A stretch of 64,000 bases of DNA from Isoalcanivorax indicus (GCF_003259185.1 NZ_QGMP01000003.1:124001-188000), one strand, 5' to 3'. Counted from the first letter of the stretch, positions 1 through 9,015 are shown. A program made the numbers and translations. Notes: generated by a model not told the origin, from the sequence alone.

Positions 1-669
1 GCCGGGGGCCATGCGCGCCAGGACGCGTCGCAACCGCTCCAGATCCGTTTCGTTGCGGGTCCGGCCGGGGATCTCCATGGCATCCGCCAGACGCAGCAGT
101 ACCGCCTTCATCTTCTCCGGCATCATCACCGGCTGGCGGTGCTGCACCACATAGATCAGTTCCCCCTGCTTGAACAACAGGAAACCGTAGTAGTGGGTGC
201 CGCTTACGGCATTTTCCGAGGGGGCCAGACTGCCGTCCACATCCAGGCTGACGATGGCGAACAGGGAGCGCGGTTCGGCATCCTGCAGAAATTCCCGATG
301 GGCGGCCTCGACGGAGGTCACCATGGGGGCAGGTGCAATGCGGTCGCGCAGGTAGTTGTTCAGGACCAGGTTGAACAGCGTCAGATCCGACGCAAAGCGC
401 GGCACGGTCAGTTCAGGATTGCCTTCGGCCTGATGGTAATCGACCCGGAACATGCGCCCGCTGCCATCCCAGAAGGTGGTGGACCCGGCGTGCGGAGTGC
501 AGGTTTCCTCCAGGCTGACCTGTCCCCGAAAGGTGTTTACGGACAGATCTATGGCGTAGGCCCCGCCGGGAGAGTAGTAGATGTCGCCGTCGCGTTCGCC
601 CTGAAGTGTCTGGCAGCCGGTCAATAGCGCGCACAGCAGCAGCCACAGGGGGGTGTGGGTTGTTTTCAT
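1..669 (-). CDS. Hypothetical lipoprotein, 3' end cut by window edge
   Basis: The frame is open from an ATG at 669 down to base 1 (223 codons, no stop), so the C-terminus lies outside the window. The N-terminus is a lipoprotein signal: MKTT, a hydrophobic stretch WLLLCALL, then lipobox LTGC with Cys19, which predicts export and lipid anchoring. The mature part is acidic and mixed, with no repeats or membrane segments that I can see. A string of polar segments suggests a globular periplasmic protein. I do not recognise the family. The start is chosen because the signal peptide begins exactly there and no upstream in-frame extension resembles a signal. It stands apart from the acyl-CoA dehydrogenase gene, separated by a hairpin-rich gap of about 110 bases. 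Confidence 0.6.
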   Translation of the reverse strand, partial: MKTTHTPLWLLLCALLTGCQTLQGERDGDIYYSPGGAYAIDLSVNTFRGQVSLEETCTPHAGSTTFWDGSGRMFRVDYHQAEGNPELTVPRFASDLTLFNLVLNNYLRDRIAPAPMVTSVEAAHREFLQDAEPRSLFAIVSLDVDGSLAPSENAVSGTHYYGFLLFKQGELIYVVQHRQPVMMPEKMKAVLLRLADAMEIPGRTRNETDLERLRRVLARMAPG

Positions 670-718
670 TATTCTCACCCTGACTTGTCTGGTTAGCCGG
701 GCAAGCATACCACGCTGA

Positions 719-764
719 GGCAAGGCTGCCAGCGCCTTGCCGCCCCGGGTTGCGGGCGGCAAGG
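719..764. repeat. Competing GC-rich inverted repeats between genes
   Basis: A 10-base perfect inverted repeat (735-744 with 755-764, arms CCTTGCCGCC/GGCGGCAAGG, 10-base loop) overlaps a second one (GGCAAGGC at 719-726 with GCCTTGCC at 734-741). The two hairpins share bases and cannot form together. The site lies just downstream of the acyl-CoA dehydrogenase stop. No T-run follows on either strand, so it is not a textbook intrinsic terminator. It could be an mRNA 3'-end stabiliser. Confidence 0.45.
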
Positions 765-777
765 CAAGCCAGAGGCC

Positions 778-2022
778 TCAGTCGCGGGCCAGCAGGTCGC
801 GGGCGATGGCGATGATCTGCATCTCGTCGGTGCCAGCGTAGATCTGCAGGATCTTGGCATCACGCATCAACTGTTCGACCCGGGACTCGCGCATATAACC
901 GTAGCCACCGTGGATCTGCACGGCTTCCGTGGCGACTTCCATGGCGGTCTGGGCGGCATACAGCTTCATGGCCGACGCTTCCGCCATGGTCATCTGCTTG
1001 CCGGAGGCGACGGTTTCGATATAGCGGAAGACCATGTTCTGCAGGTTCATGCGCGCCACTTCCATCTTCGCCAGCTTCAGCTGGATCAGCTGGTTCTGGC
1101 CAATGGCGCGGCCGAACTGCACCCGGTCCTTCGCGTACTGCACCGACAGCTCCAGAGCGCGCTCCACCATGCCCAGGGCCATGGCGGCGACACCGGCGCG
1201 TTCCTGCATGAAGGTGGCCTTGGCGCCGGAGCGGCCGTAGCCGTCTTCGCTGCCGCCCAGCAGGCGATCAGCGCCCACGCGCACATCGCTGAGGAACAGC
1301 TCACCGGTGGGTGAGGAACCGATGCCCATCTTCTTGAAGGGTTTGGACTGCTCCAGCCCGGGCATGCCGCTGTCCAGGATGAAGGACACGATCTTGCGGT
1401 CCTGCGGCGCCACGCCCTCGTCGTCCAGTTTGCAGATCAGCACGATGGTGTCGGCGTAGGGACCGTTGGTGATCCAGGTCTTGCTGCCATTGATGATGTA
1501 ACCGCCTTCGCCGTCGCGCTTGGCCAGCGTCTTCATCTGACCGAACGCATCCGAGCCGGAATTGGGCTCGGAAATGGCCCAGGCGCCGACTTTTTCCAGC
1601 GTCAGCAGCGGCAGGGCCCAGCGCTCCTTCTGCGCGGTGGTGCCCTTGCTCATGATGGCGCCGCCGGTGAGCCCCATGGACACGCCCATGGCCGTCACCA
1701 GCCCCTGGGCATGGCGGCACAGCTCGATGATGGGGATCATGGTCATGGCGGCCTGCTCACCGGCAGCGGCGGACGCGCCATCCTTCTTTTTCTTCTCTTC
1801 CACCGGCTCACCGGCGGCGGCCGCTTTTTCGCGGGCGATCTGCTTGTCGAAGTTCTGCTTCGCCATGACGTCCATGCCGAAGGTCTTGATCATCTTGCGC
1901 AGGATGTCGTACGGCGGTACGCCGTTGTATTCGATGTCGTCGATATGCGGCACGACTTCCTTCTGCACGAAATCCCGGACCATGCCCTGGATCATGCGCT
2001 GCTGTTCATTCCACTCGATCAT
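778..2022 (-). CDS. Acyl-CoA dehydrogenase
   Basis: A 414-residue FAD-dependent acyl-CoA dehydrogenase, the first oxidation step of fatty acid or branched acyl-CoA beta-oxidation in the cytoplasm. Family motifs are clear: WAISEPNSGSDA near residue 148, the KTWITNG segment near 181, the RVQFGRAIG stretch near 300, and HGGYGYMRES near 371. The usual C-terminal catalytic Glu position reads YAGT (Ala396). A Glu in the central helix, MQERAG (Glu274), sits where isovaleryl-CoA dehydrogenase carries its base, so this is the subtype with a relocated base. Residues about 62-92 are a Lys/Ala/Glu-rich insertion containing KKKK, absent from ordinary short- and medium-chain enzymes. A PsrA-like operator lies 29 bases upstream of the start, which fits fatty-acid-responsive control. 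Substrate length cannot be read from the sequence. Confidence 0.9.
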   Translation of the reverse strand: MIEWNEQQRMIQGMVRDFVQKEVVPHIDDIEYNGVPPYDILRKMIKTFGMDVMAKQNFDKQIAREKAAAAGEPVEEKKKKDGASAAAGEQAAMTMIPIIELCRHAQGLVTAMGVSMGLTGGAIMSKGTTAQKERWALPLLTLEKVGAWAISEPNSGSDAFGQMKTLAKRDGEGGYIINGSKTWITNGPYADTIVLICKLDDEGVAPQDRKIVSFILDSGMPGLEQSKPFKKMGIGSSPTGELFLSDVRVGADRLLGGSEDGYGRSGAKATFMQERAGVAAMALGMVERALELSVQYAKDRVQFGRAIGQNQLIQLKLAKMEVARMNLQNMVFRYIETVASGKQMTMAEASAMKLYAAQTAMEVATEAVQIHGGYGYMRESRVEQLMRDAKILQIYAGTDEMQIIAIARDLLARD

Positions 2023-2050
2023 GGGAGGCGCCTCTTCACGCTACAATAAA

Positions 2051-2068
2051 ATCAAACAACCGTTTGAT
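2051..2068 (-). promoter_or_regulatory. PsrA-type operator upstream of the acyl-CoA dehydrogenase
   Basis: A perfect inverted repeat ATCAAAC-AACC-GTTTGAT. Its core CAAAC-N4-GTTTG equals the published PsrA consensus G/CAAAC-N2-4-GTTTG/C of Pseudomonas, a TetR-family repressor released by long-chain fatty acids. On the minus strand it falls just upstream of a possible -10 (TATTGT, 2043-2048), a good place for repression. The assignment to PsrA is inferred from the motif and the target gene. Confidence 0.6.
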
Positions 2069-2117
2069 CATCAGACTACAGCAGCGACCCGTGAAGGCAC
2101 ATGACCGGAACGTACAG

Positions 2118-2795
2118 TCAGATAGGGCAGGGCAGTATGGTCAGGGGCTCGTCACCACGGACCTCCATGGCAAAGCCGGTATCCATACAGCGCGAGGCCA
2201 TGTCGATATCGGCCGCGCGCAGGTAGGCGCTGCGCCCGTCCATGAACTTGATGGCGGCGCGGGCCTGGCGAGTGCGCGCCTCGGCGGCATCGGCGTCAAT
2301 GCCGGGGCCGCCCAGCAGGCCGCGCAGGTACTCGGCACAGGCCACGTCTTCATCGCCGCTGGGATGAGAGGCCACCAGCACCACCTTCGACGGCTTGCGC
2401 GCATGGATGGCCCGGGCGGTGGCGCGGGCGCTGACCAGGCCGGTCACAAACAGCCCGGCACAGGGCCGGGCATGCAGTGTGGCCTTCATGCCATTGGTGG
2501 TGCGCATGATCAGGGTACGGCCAGCCAGCGCGGCGTGGTCCACCTCCCTGGGAGAGTTACCGAAATCGAAGCCGTCGATGGGCAAGGCATTCACCTCGCC
2601 CGCCAGCAGCGCGTTCGGGTGGTGCTCGCGCAGCCGGAAGGCCTCCTCGACGGTTTCCACCGGCAGGATGCGCTCGACGCCGCCCTTGAAAGCGAAGTGA
2701 CTGGTGGTAAACGCCCGGATCACGTCAATGATGACGGTGATGCCATCGGGGTTGGGTGGCGGGTAGTGCCCCTGGTGAATCTCGATCTGCAACAC
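2118..2795 (-). CDS. ComB-family 2-phosphosulfolactate phosphatase-like protein
   Basis: A 225-residue protein of the ComB family (2-phosphosulfolactate phosphatase). Family hallmarks are an N-terminal VIIDVIRAFTT segment, LLAGEVNALPIDGFDFGNSP near residue 63, RTLIMRTTNG near 92 and a GDEDVACAEYL segment near 147. In methanogens the enzyme acts in coenzyme M synthesis. That pathway is not expected here, and bacterial members have no settled role; sulfonate metabolism is one guess. No signal peptide is present, so it is cytoplasmic. It stands alone between the PsrA-type site and a divergent-looking barrel gene, with nothing nearby from sulfonate metabolism. Confidence 0.8.
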   Translation of the reverse strand: MLQIEIHQGHYPPPNPDGITVIIDVIRAFTTSHFAFKGGVERILPVETVEEAFRLREHHPNALLAGEVNALPIDGFDFGNSPREVDHAALAGRTLIMRTTNGMKATLHARPCAGLFVTGLVSARATARAIHARKPSKVVLVASHPSGDEDVACAEYLRGLLGGPGIDADAAEARTRQARAAIKFMDGRSAYLRAADIDMASRCMDTGFAMEVRGDEPLTILPCPI

Positions 2796-2826
2796 GCACC
2801 TCGGTCAGTCGCGCCACCCGGCATGC

Positions 2827-3363
2827 TCAGAACAGCAGTCCGACACCCCAGGTGGCATTGTTGAACACATCATCCTTGCCGCTGTAGCGCTCCACCGAGA
2901 CGGTGAAGGTAATCCGGTCGGCCAGCGTCATGCGCTGTGCGGGGGTGCTCTGCTGACTCAGGAAATCAACGATCGAACGGAAGTTGAAATCCGAGCGCAG
3001 GCGCAGCAGCTCACCCTGGTTCCCGTAACCGCCCTGGAACTGGATGATGCGACCGAAGCCGACCCCGGCGTAGACGTTGTTGACGCGCTTGTCGGAAACC
3101 CGCTCGTCTTCTTCGGTGGGCCCGCCGCTGCGGAACGGCGATTCGCCGAACTTCTTGGTGGCGATGCCGGCGTTCAGTGCCACGCTGGTGTAGTTGGCAT
3201 CGACAAAGAAGCCGGTGCCCACGCTGGCGCTCGGGTCCACGCGGCCAATGGACAGCACGGTGCCACGGATCAGGTGCACGCCTTCGTAACGGTCGGCGGC
3301 CTGCAAGCCGGTGCTGACGCCCAGCAGGGCGAACAGGGCGATAGTGGTTATTGTTGTTTTCAT
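2827..3363 (-). CDS. Exported small outer-membrane barrel-like protein
   Basis: 178 residues starting with a clean Sec signal (MKTTITTIALFALLG... ending LQAA, cleavage near residue 23). The mature part alternates polar and hydrophobic residues with many Gly and aromatics, and ends VGLLF. A terminal Phe is the usual BAM recognition signal, so an outer-membrane beta-barrel of eight or so strands is plausible. I do not recognise a named family. The downstream comB-like gene lies about 30 bases away on the same strand, so co-transcription is possible. Nothing indicates substrate or regulation. Confidence 0.65.
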   Translation of the reverse strand: MKTTITTIALFALLGVSTGLQAADRYEGVHLIRGTVLSIGRVDPSASVGTGFFVDANYTSVALNAGIATKKFGESPFRSGGPTEEDERVSDKRVNNVYAGVGFGRIIQFQGGYGNQGELLRLRSDFNFRSIVDFLSQQSTPAQRMTLADRITFTVSVERYSGKDDVFNNATWGVGLLF

Positions 3364-3470
3364 TGTTCACAAACCCCCGGTACAGCGGGCCGGCTCCGTG
3401 CCAGCCCTCACAGCTGGGCATTATGCCTGCCCCCACGGCCTGGAGGCGAGGGGCCTGACGAGAACGCCGG

Positions 3471-4223
3471 TCAGGCCGAGGGCAGGGTCCTGGCCAGGGC
3501 CCAGACCTCGACCCGGGAGGCGCCGCCGTCCAGCAGCACCTGACTGGCCACGCGCGCGGTGCTTCCGGTCGTCACGACGTCGTCGATCAAAGCGATATGC
3601 AGCCCGTCGATGGGCTGCGTTATGCGTAGCGCCCGGGTCAGATTGCGCCGCCGGGCGGCGGCGGTCAGCCCTTGCTGCGAGGGCGTGGGCCGATGCCGGG
3701 CCAGCACCGGGCGGGCGGGGATGCCCAGCCTGGTGCCGGCAGCGTGGGCGAGTTGCCAGGCCGGATTGAAGCCGCGCCACCAGAGCCGCCGCCAATGCAG
3801 CGGCACGGGGACCAGCAGATCCGGACGCTGGGCGCCGGGCAACGGCAGCAACCGGTTCCACAGCCACAGGAAAGCGCGCTCCATGGGCGGACGGCGTTGC
3901 TGCTTGTGGCCCAGAATCACCCGATCCAGCGGGAAGGCATAGGCCAGCGGTGCCAGCAGGCGCTCGAACGGGGGCGGTGAGTGCAGGCAGCGCCCGCAGA
4001 GCGGCGGTAACGTGCCTGGCGATGGCGCGGTACCCGGGCAGGGCAGGCCGCACCGGCACAGGGTATGCCCGGGCCGGGACAGTGGCGGCATTTCCGTCTG
4101 GCAGCCGCTGCACAGGGCACTATCGGCGGTTGCCGGGAGGCCGCACAGCACGCAGCGCACGGCAAGCAGTCCAGCGGCGGATCGGTTAAAAATTGTCCAT
4201 TCGTAAACTTTTGAGAGGTTCAT
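3471..4223 (-). CDS. ComF-family phosphoribosyltransferase-like protein
   Basis: A 250-residue ComF family member, linked to natural transformation or DNA uptake in several bacteria. The N-terminal region has Cys pairs typical of the double zinc finger (Cys24/27 and 38/41, then Cys56, 62, 76, 79). The C-terminal phosphoribosyltransferase domain ends in the PRPP loop LIDDVVTTGST. The gene is divergent from bioB, as in pseudomonads. Its ATG (4223-4221) lies inside the predicted BirA operator. A GTG at codon 22, just before the first Cys, is an alternative start that would free the operator from coding sequence, but residues 6-14 (VYEWTIFNR) look like genuine family sequence, so I keep the longer form. 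Confidence 0.85.
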   Translation of the reverse strand: MNLSKVYEWTIFNRSAAGLLAVRCVLCGLPATADSALCSGCQTEMPPLSRPGHTLCRCGLPCPGTAPSPGTLPPLCGRCLHSPPPFERLLAPLAYAFPLDRVILGHKQQRRPPMERAFLWLWNRLLPLPGAQRPDLLVPVPLHWRRLWWRGFNPAWQLAHAAGTRLGIPARPVLARHRPTPSQQGLTAAARRRNLTRALRITQPIDGLHIALIDDVVTTGSTARVASQVLLDGGASRVEVWALARTLPSA

Positions 4224-4256
4224 CTGGTTGACATGTCTCGGGCGGCTACCTAGTCT
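4201..4256 (+). promoter_or_regulatory. bioB promoter with BirA-type operator (bioO)
   Basis: A good sigma-70 promoter, TTGACA (4228-4233), 17 bases, TAGTCT (4251-4256), precedes bioB. Overlapping its -35 is a split palindrome: TCGTAAACT (4201-4209), 16 bases, GGTTGACAT (4226-4234). Each half matches the E. coli bioO half-sites TTGTAAACC/GGTTTACAA at 7 of 9 positions, and the 16-base spacing equals that of E. coli. This is what biotin-dependent repression by BirA would use. The same bases cover the start codon of the divergent comF gene. Confidence 0.7.
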
Positions 4257-4288
4257 GCGATCAGATTAACCGCCCCGGAGCAGGCCCC

Positions 4289-5437
4289 ATGACCGCCATT
4301 ACCGCCAGTTCACCGACGACATCCGCCTCATCTGCCGTCAGCGCAGACCGACAGGCGACACGCCATGACTGGCGCCGTGACGAGGTGGAGGCCCTGTTTG
4401 CCCTGCCCTTCAATGATCTGCTGTTCAAGGCGGCCAGCGTGCACCGGGCGCATTTCGATCCCAATGCGGTGCAGGTATCCACGCTGCTGTCGATCAAGAC
4501 CGGCGCTTGCCCGGAAGACTGCAAGTACTGCTCCCAGTCCGGCCACTACAACACCGAGCTGGAGAAGGAAAAGCTGCTCGAAGTGCAGAAGGTGATTGCC
4601 GAAGCGCAGCAGGCAAAGGAAAAGGGCGCCTCACGCTTCTGCATGGGCGCTGCCTGGCGCAGCCCGCGCGGCAAGGACATGCCCTACGTGCTGGAGATGG
4701 TGCGTCAGGTCAAGGCGCTGGGCATGGAAACCTGCATGACGCTGGGCATGCTCGACAAGGAGCAGGCCGACGCGCTGGCCGACGCCGGGCTCGACTACTA
4801 CAACCATAATCTGGATACCTCGCCGGAATACTACGGCAAGGTCATCACCACGCGGACCTATGACGACCGCCTCAACACGCTGGCGCACGTACGCGATGCC
4901 GGCATGAAAATCTGCTGTGGCGGAATCGTCGGTATGGGCGAGGGCCGCCAGGACCGCGTCGGGTTGTTGCAACAACTGGCCAACTTGCCCCATCACCCCG
5001 AATCCGTGCCAATCAACATGCTGGTGAAAATCGAAGGCACGCCGCTGGCGGAGGTCGATGATCTCGACCCGTTCGAATTCGTGCGCACCATTGCGGTGGC
5101 GCGCATCCTGATGCCGCAATCCTTCGTGCGTCTGTCCGCAGGTCGCCAGGAAATGAACGACCAGACCCAGGCGCTGTGCTTCATGGCCGGGGCCAACTCG
5201 ATTTTCTACGGCGAGCGCCTGTTGACCACCGACAACCCCGAGGCGGATCACGACCGCCAGTTGTTCAAGCGTCTGGGCATTCACCCGCTGGCCCTGGATG
5301 GCGACTATTCGGATGAAGCGGCCGAAGCCGCGCTGCAACAGCAAATCGCTGAGCAGGCTGCGGAAGAACAGGGGCAGTTCTACAATGCCTTGAACAAGAG
5401 CGCGCCCAAGCCTGTGCTTAACAAGCGCAGTGCCTGA
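4289..5437 (+). CDS. bioB: Biotin synthase
   Basis: A 382-residue radical-SAM enzyme that inserts sulfur into dethiobiotin, the last step of biotin synthesis. The SAM [4Fe-4S] cluster motif [10 protein letters not shown] (Cys74, 78, 81) is intact. Later signatures include YYNHNLDTS, the [10 protein letters not shown] segment and [13 protein letters not shown], all typical of BioB. The first 25 residues ([15 protein letters not shown]...) are a low-complexity leader and the conserved protein begins around [12 protein letters not shown], so a slightly later start is possible, but no other ATG is better placed. It is the first gene of bioBFHCD and is controlled by the operator just upstream. Confidence 0.97.
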   Translation: MTAITASSPTTSASSAVSADRQATRHDWRRDEVEALFALPFNDLLFKAASVHRAHFDPNAVQVSTLLSIKTGACPEDCKYCSQSGHYNTELEKEKLLEVQKVIAEAQQAKEKGASRFCMGAAWRSPRGKDMPYVLEMVRQVKALGMETCMTLGMLDKEQADALADAGLDYYNHNLDTSPEYYGKVITTRTYDDRLNTLAHVRDAGMKICCGGIVGMGEGRQDRVGLLQQLANLPHHPESVPINMLVKIEGTPLAEVDDLDPFEFVRTIAVARILMPQSFVRLSAGRQEMNDQTQALCFMAGANSIFYGERLLTTDNPEADHDRQLFKRLGIHPLALDGDYSDEAAEAALQQQIAEQAAEEQGQFYNALNKSAPKPVLNKRSA

Positions 5438-5458
5438 TGCAGCGCTCGACTGAATGCC

Positions 5459-6634
5459 ATGCCGTTTGATCTGGCGCCCGCCCTGGCCGAACGGCGTGCG
5501 CAGCACCGCTACCGGCAACGTCTGACCCAGGAAGCGGCCGTGGGCCGTCAGGCGCGGCTGGGCGATGGCACCCTGCTGAACTTTTGCAGTAACGACTACC
5601 TCGGGCTGGCGTCGGCGCCGCCGGTGATTGAGGCCCTCCAGGCTGCGGCGTCAGAGTACGGCGTGGGCAGTGGCGCCTCACACCTGGTGTGCGGCCACAG
5701 CCGCCACCACCAGGCTTTGGAAGACGCGCTGGCGGCGGCCATCGGCCAGCCCCGCGCGCTGCTGTTTTCCACCGGCTACATGGCCAACCTGGGCGTGATC
5801 AGCGCGCTCATGGGCGCTCACGACGCAGTGCTGGAAGATCGCCTGAATCACGCCTCCCTGATCGATGCCGGGCTCGCCAGTGGTGCCCGTTTTCGCCGTT
5901 ACCGGCATAACGACCCGGCCAGCCTGACTGCGCAACTGGAAAAAAGCGGCGCCGCCCGGCGCCGTCTGGTGGTGACCGACGGCATCTTCAGCATGGACGG
6001 CGACGCGGCGCCCCTGGCGGCACTGTGCGATGCCGCCGAGGCGCACGACGCCTGGGTCATGGTGGACGATGCCCACGGTTTCGGCGTGCTCGGGCCGGGC
6101 GGTGCGGGCACCCCGGCAGCGCAAGGCGTGGCCGGACGCATCCCGGTGTACATGGGCACCCTGGGCAAGGCGCTCGGGACTTTCGGGGCCTTTGTGGCGG
6201 GCAGCGACGAACTGATCGAGACGTTGATTCAGTTCGCGCGGCCCTATATCTACACCACGGCGCTGCCGCCGGCGGTGGCCGCCGCCACGGGCGTCAGCCT
6301 GGCGCTGATGCAGCAGGACAGCTGGCGCCGCGACAAGCTGGCCGCACGCATCGACCAGTTTCGTCACGGCGCGGCGGCCCTGGGGTATACACTGATGGAC
6401 TCGGCCACCGCAATTCAGCCGCTGGTGGTGGGCAGCGATGCGGCCGCCCTGGCGCTGAGCGAGCGGCTGCGTCAGCACGGCTGCCTGATTTCTGCCATTC
6501 GCCCGCCCACCGTGCCGGAGGGCACTGCGCGACTGCGCATCACCCTGTCGGCGGCCCATGAGCACGAAGATGTCGAGCGACTGCTGGCGGCGCTGGCCGA
6601 CGCGCGTGATCTGATACCGGAGGCCTCCCCATGA
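5459..6634 (+). CDS. bioF: 8-amino-7-oxononanoate synthase
   Basis: A 391-residue PLP enzyme of the alpha-oxoamine synthase family. It condenses pimeloyl-ACP with alanine to form 7-keto-8-aminopelargonate. Visible motifs are [11 protein letters not shown] near residue 40, [11 protein letters not shown] near 75, the [10 protein letters not shown] stretch near 203 and the PLP lysine in [12 protein letters not shown] near 239. The start lies 21 bases after bioB, with only a weak ribosome site, so translational coupling is likely. It overlaps bioH by four bases (ATGA). Length and motifs are normal for the family. Confidence 0.96.
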   Translation: MPFDLAPALAERRAQHRYRQRLTQEAAVGRQARLGDGTLLNFCSNDYLGLASAPPVIEALQAAASEYGVGSGASHLVCGHSRHHQALEDALAAAIGQPRALLFSTGYMANLGVISALMGAHDAVLEDRLNHASLIDAGLASGARFRRYRHNDPASLTAQLEKSGAARRRLVVTDGIFSMDGDAAPLAALCDAAEAHDAWVMVDDAHGFGVLGPGGAGTPAAQGVAGRIPVYMGTLGKALGTFGAFVAGSDELIETLIQFARPYIYTTALPPAVAAATGVSLALMQQDSWRRDKLAARIDQFRHGAAALGYTLMDSATAIQPLVVGSDAAALALSERLRQHGCLISAIRPPTVPEGTARLRITLSAAHEHEDVERLLAALADARDLIPEASP

Positions 6635-7458
6635 GTGCCCTGAAGCCGTTCCACAATATCTATCGCAGCACCGCAGCGGACCCTGAGCAGGCGCCGGATC
6701 TGGTGCTGTTGCATGGTTGGGGCCTGCATTCGATCGTCTGGGACGACATCATGCCCGGCCTGCTGGCGCATTTTCGTGTCACCGTGATTGATCTGCCCGG
6801 CATGGGGCAAAGCCCGCTGCCCAATGACGAGTACACGCTCGATTTTCTGGTCAACCGGATGCTCAGCGTGATGCCGGAAAAAGCGCATGTCATGGGCTGG
6901 TCTCTCGGCGGCCTGGTGGGGATCGCTCTGGCCAATGCGCATCCCGAGCGTGTCCAGTCGCTGGTCACGGTGGGCACCACGCCGCGCTTCACGGCCAGTG
7001 ACGACTGGCCTGCCGCCATGCCAGCGGAGATCCTGGGCAAGTTTGCCGAAGTCTTTGAAGAGGATCAGGAAGGCACCCTGATCCGTTTTCTCGCACTCAA
7101 CTGCAAGGGCAGCGCCACGCTGCGTGAGGATGTGCGGCGCCTGAAGGACATCCTGTATTTCTGTGGCCTGCCCGCCGGGCGCGCCCTGCGTGGTGGCTTG
7201 ACCATTCTTCGTGAAGCGGATTTGCGCAGCACCCTGGCTCAGGTGAAACAACCCCTGCTGATGCTGTTTGGCGAGAACGACAACCTGGTGCCCGCCGCCG
7301 TGATCCCGGATATCCAGGCCCTGCATCCGCAGATGGATTGGGCCTTGCTGGCCGACATGGCCCACGTACCCTTTATCTCGGCTCCTGACCTGTATCTGCA
7401 GGCCCTGCTGGATTTTTATCGTGAGCAGGAGATCGTGCCCTGGGAGGACGGGGCATGA
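6631..7458 (+). CDS. bioH: Pimeloyl-ACP methyl ester esterase
   Basis: 275 residues with an alpha/beta-hydrolase fold. BioH cleaves the methyl ester from pimeloyl-ACP methyl ester, ending the BioC-initiated disguised fatty-acid cycle. Features are the oxyanion segment LLHGWGLHS near residue 27, nucleophile elbow GWSLGG with Ser91, the acid in FGENDNLVP and the His in ADMAHVPF near the C-terminus. It overlaps bioF by ATGA, and bioC starts 28 bases after its stop. The neighbours bioF and bioC make this assignment much stronger than the fold alone would. Confidence 0.94.
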   Translation: MSALKPFHNIYRSTAADPEQAPDLVLLHGWGLHSIVWDDIMPGLLAHFRVTVIDLPGMGQSPLPNDEYTLDFLVNRMLSVMPEKAHVMGWSLGGLVGIALANAHPERVQSLVTVGTTPRFTASDDWPAAMPAEILGKFAEVFEEDQEGTLIRFLALNCKGSATLREDVRRLKDILYFCGLPAGRALRGGLTILREADLRSTLAQVKQPLLMLFGENDNLVPAAVIPDIQALHPQMDWALLADMAHVPFISAPDLYLQALLDFYREQEIVPWEDGA

Positions 7459-7486
7459 ACCCGCCGGTGTTAGCGGAGCGTGCGTT

Positions 7487-8308
7487 ATGGGCAGCATGAA
7501 TCGCCCCGCGCCGATAGTCAGCGCTGCGCCTGGCGACCCGGTCGCCCGCCATTTCGGTGGTGCAGCCCGCACCTACGATGCTTATGCCACGCTGCAACTC
7601 AGTGCCGCGCGGGCGCTGCTGGCGCTGTTGCCGGATGACGTCCGGGCGCACCGCGCGCTCGATCTGGGGGCTGGCACTGCGCCCATGGCCCGGCGCCTGC
7701 AAACGCGCTTTCCTGACACTCGCTGGCTGGGTCTGGATCTGGCCCTGCCGATGCTGGAAGAGGCGGCTGAGCGCGGGCGGCTGAACGACCTGTACCGGGG
7801 GGTGTGTGCGGACGCCACCCGCCTGCCGTTGGCAGACCAGAGCCTGGACCTGATCTATTCATCCTTCGCCTTGCAATGGTGTCGTGACCTGGCCCCTCTG
7901 GCCGCCGAGTTGACCCGCGTCAGCCGTCCCGGTGCCTGGTTCGCCCTCTGCGTGCCGCTGCCCGGCACCTTGCAGGAACTGCGCGACAGCTGGGCGCAGG
8001 CGGACCAGGGTCAGCACGTCAATCCGTTTCACGCGCTGGTGGCCTGGCAGGCTGCGTTCGCCGACCACGGCTGGCAGGTGGAAACACAACACCAGTGGCA
8101 AGTGCGTCAGCATTACCCGGACGTGCGCGCCATTGGCACCATGCTGCGTGCCACGGGCGCCCATCATGTCTTCCGCGACCAGCCTGCCGGTCTGACTGGC
8201 CGTCGCCGGTTGCTGGCCATGGTCGAGGCCTACGAGCAACAGCGCACGATGGAAGGCTTACCCCTGACCTGGCAGATCGGCCAGCTGCTGCTGCGCCGTG
8301 GAGAATGA
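7487..8308 (+). CDS. bioC: Malonyl-ACP O-methyltransferase
   Basis: 273 residues. A SAM methyltransferase that methylates malonyl-ACP to start pimelate synthesis. SAM-binding motif ALDLGAGTAPMA lies near residue 53, followed by LGLDLALPML (motif II) and DLIYSSFALQWC (post-motif). I chose the ATG at 7487 because a GGAG (7474-7477) sits at proper distance; the frame is open further upstream to 7421 but that stretch overlaps bioH. A second ATG at 7496 is possible. It is separated from bioD by one base, consistent with one operon. Its BioH partner is directly upstream. Confidence 0.93.
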   Translation: MGSMNRPAPIVSAAPGDPVARHFGGAARTYDAYATLQLSAARALLALLPDDVRAHRALDLGAGTAPMARRLQTRFPDTRWLGLDLALPMLEEAAERGRLNDLYRGVCADATRLPLADQSLDLIYSSFALQWCRDLAPLAAELTRVSRPGAWFALCVPLPGTLQELRDSWAQADQGQHVNPFHALVAWQAAFADHGWQVETQHQWQVRQHYPDVRAIGTMLRATGAHHVFRDQPAGLTGRRRLLAMVEAYEQQRTMEGLPLTWQIGQLLLRRGE

Positions 8309-8309
8309 C

Positions 8310-8975
8310 ATGACAGACCCGCGCGTGCCCCGAGGGCGTTTTTTTATTACCGGCACCGACACCGAAGTCGGCAAGACCTGGGTGGCCTGCCGCCTGCTGG
8401 AACAAGCCAGCGCAGCCGGGTTACGCACGCTCGGCCTGAAGCCAGTGGCCGCCGGGGCGGACCCCGCCCCGTCACCCTGCGGGACCCATGACGGACCGAC
8501 CAACGAGGATGCCCGGGCCCTGATGGCCGCTTCCAGCATCAAGCTGCCCTACGACCAGGTGAACCCGGTGCTGTTGCAGGCCCCCATGGCACCGCACCTT
8601 GCGGCGCAACAGGAAGGCCGCCGAATGAATGTGGCGCGGCTGGCGGGCTATGTGCGCGGCGCCCTGCTCAGCGACGCCGCGCGGGACCCGGACCTGCTCC
8701 TGGTGGAAGGCGCGGGCGGCTGGAAGGTGCCGGTGAACGACCGCGAAAGCCTGGCTGATCTGGCCGTCGAACTGGACCTGCCCGTGATTCTGGTGGTCGG
8801 CATGCGGCTGGGCTGCCTCAACCACGCCCTGCTCACCGCCGACGCCATCCGCGCCAGCGGCCTGCGCCTGGCCGCCTGGGTGGCCAACGTGCTGCCGGGG
8901 CAAACCATGGCTGCCCTTGATGACAATATCGCCACGCTGGAGCAATGGCTGCCCGCGCCGCGCATTCTCAGATAG
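8310..8975 (+). CDS. bioD: Dethiobiotin synthetase
   Basis: 221 residues. An ATP-dependent carboxylase that closes the ureido ring of dethiobiotin. The P-loop GTDTEVGKT lies at residues 15-23 and is followed by the LKPVAAGA segment. The mid-protein motif VEGAGGWKVPVN is typical of BioD. The ATG at 8310 follows the bioC stop by one base and has GGAG at 8300-8303; an in-frame GTG at 8298 would overlap bioC and is less likely. It is the last gene of the bio operon. bioA is not in this window, so it must lie elsewhere or be replaced. Confidence 0.94.
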   Translation: MTDPRVPRGRFFITGTDTEVGKTWVACRLLEQASAAGLRTLGLKPVAAGADPAPSPCGTHDGPTNEDARALMAASSIKLPYDQVNPVLLQAPMAPHLAAQQEGRRMNVARLAGYVRGALLSDAARDPDLLLVEGAGGWKVPVNDRESLADLAVELDLPVILVVGMRLGCLNHALLTADAIRASGLRLAAWVANVLPGQTMAALDDNIATLEQWLPAPRILR

Positions 8976-9015
8976 TGTCGATGTCATAATACCGATCGGT
9001 AATAGTGGGTGGCGT

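Noticed and set aside
719-764. Intrinsic terminator after the acyl-CoA dehydrogenase
   Set aside because: The hairpins are strong but no T-run follows on either strand; listed as a repeat instead.
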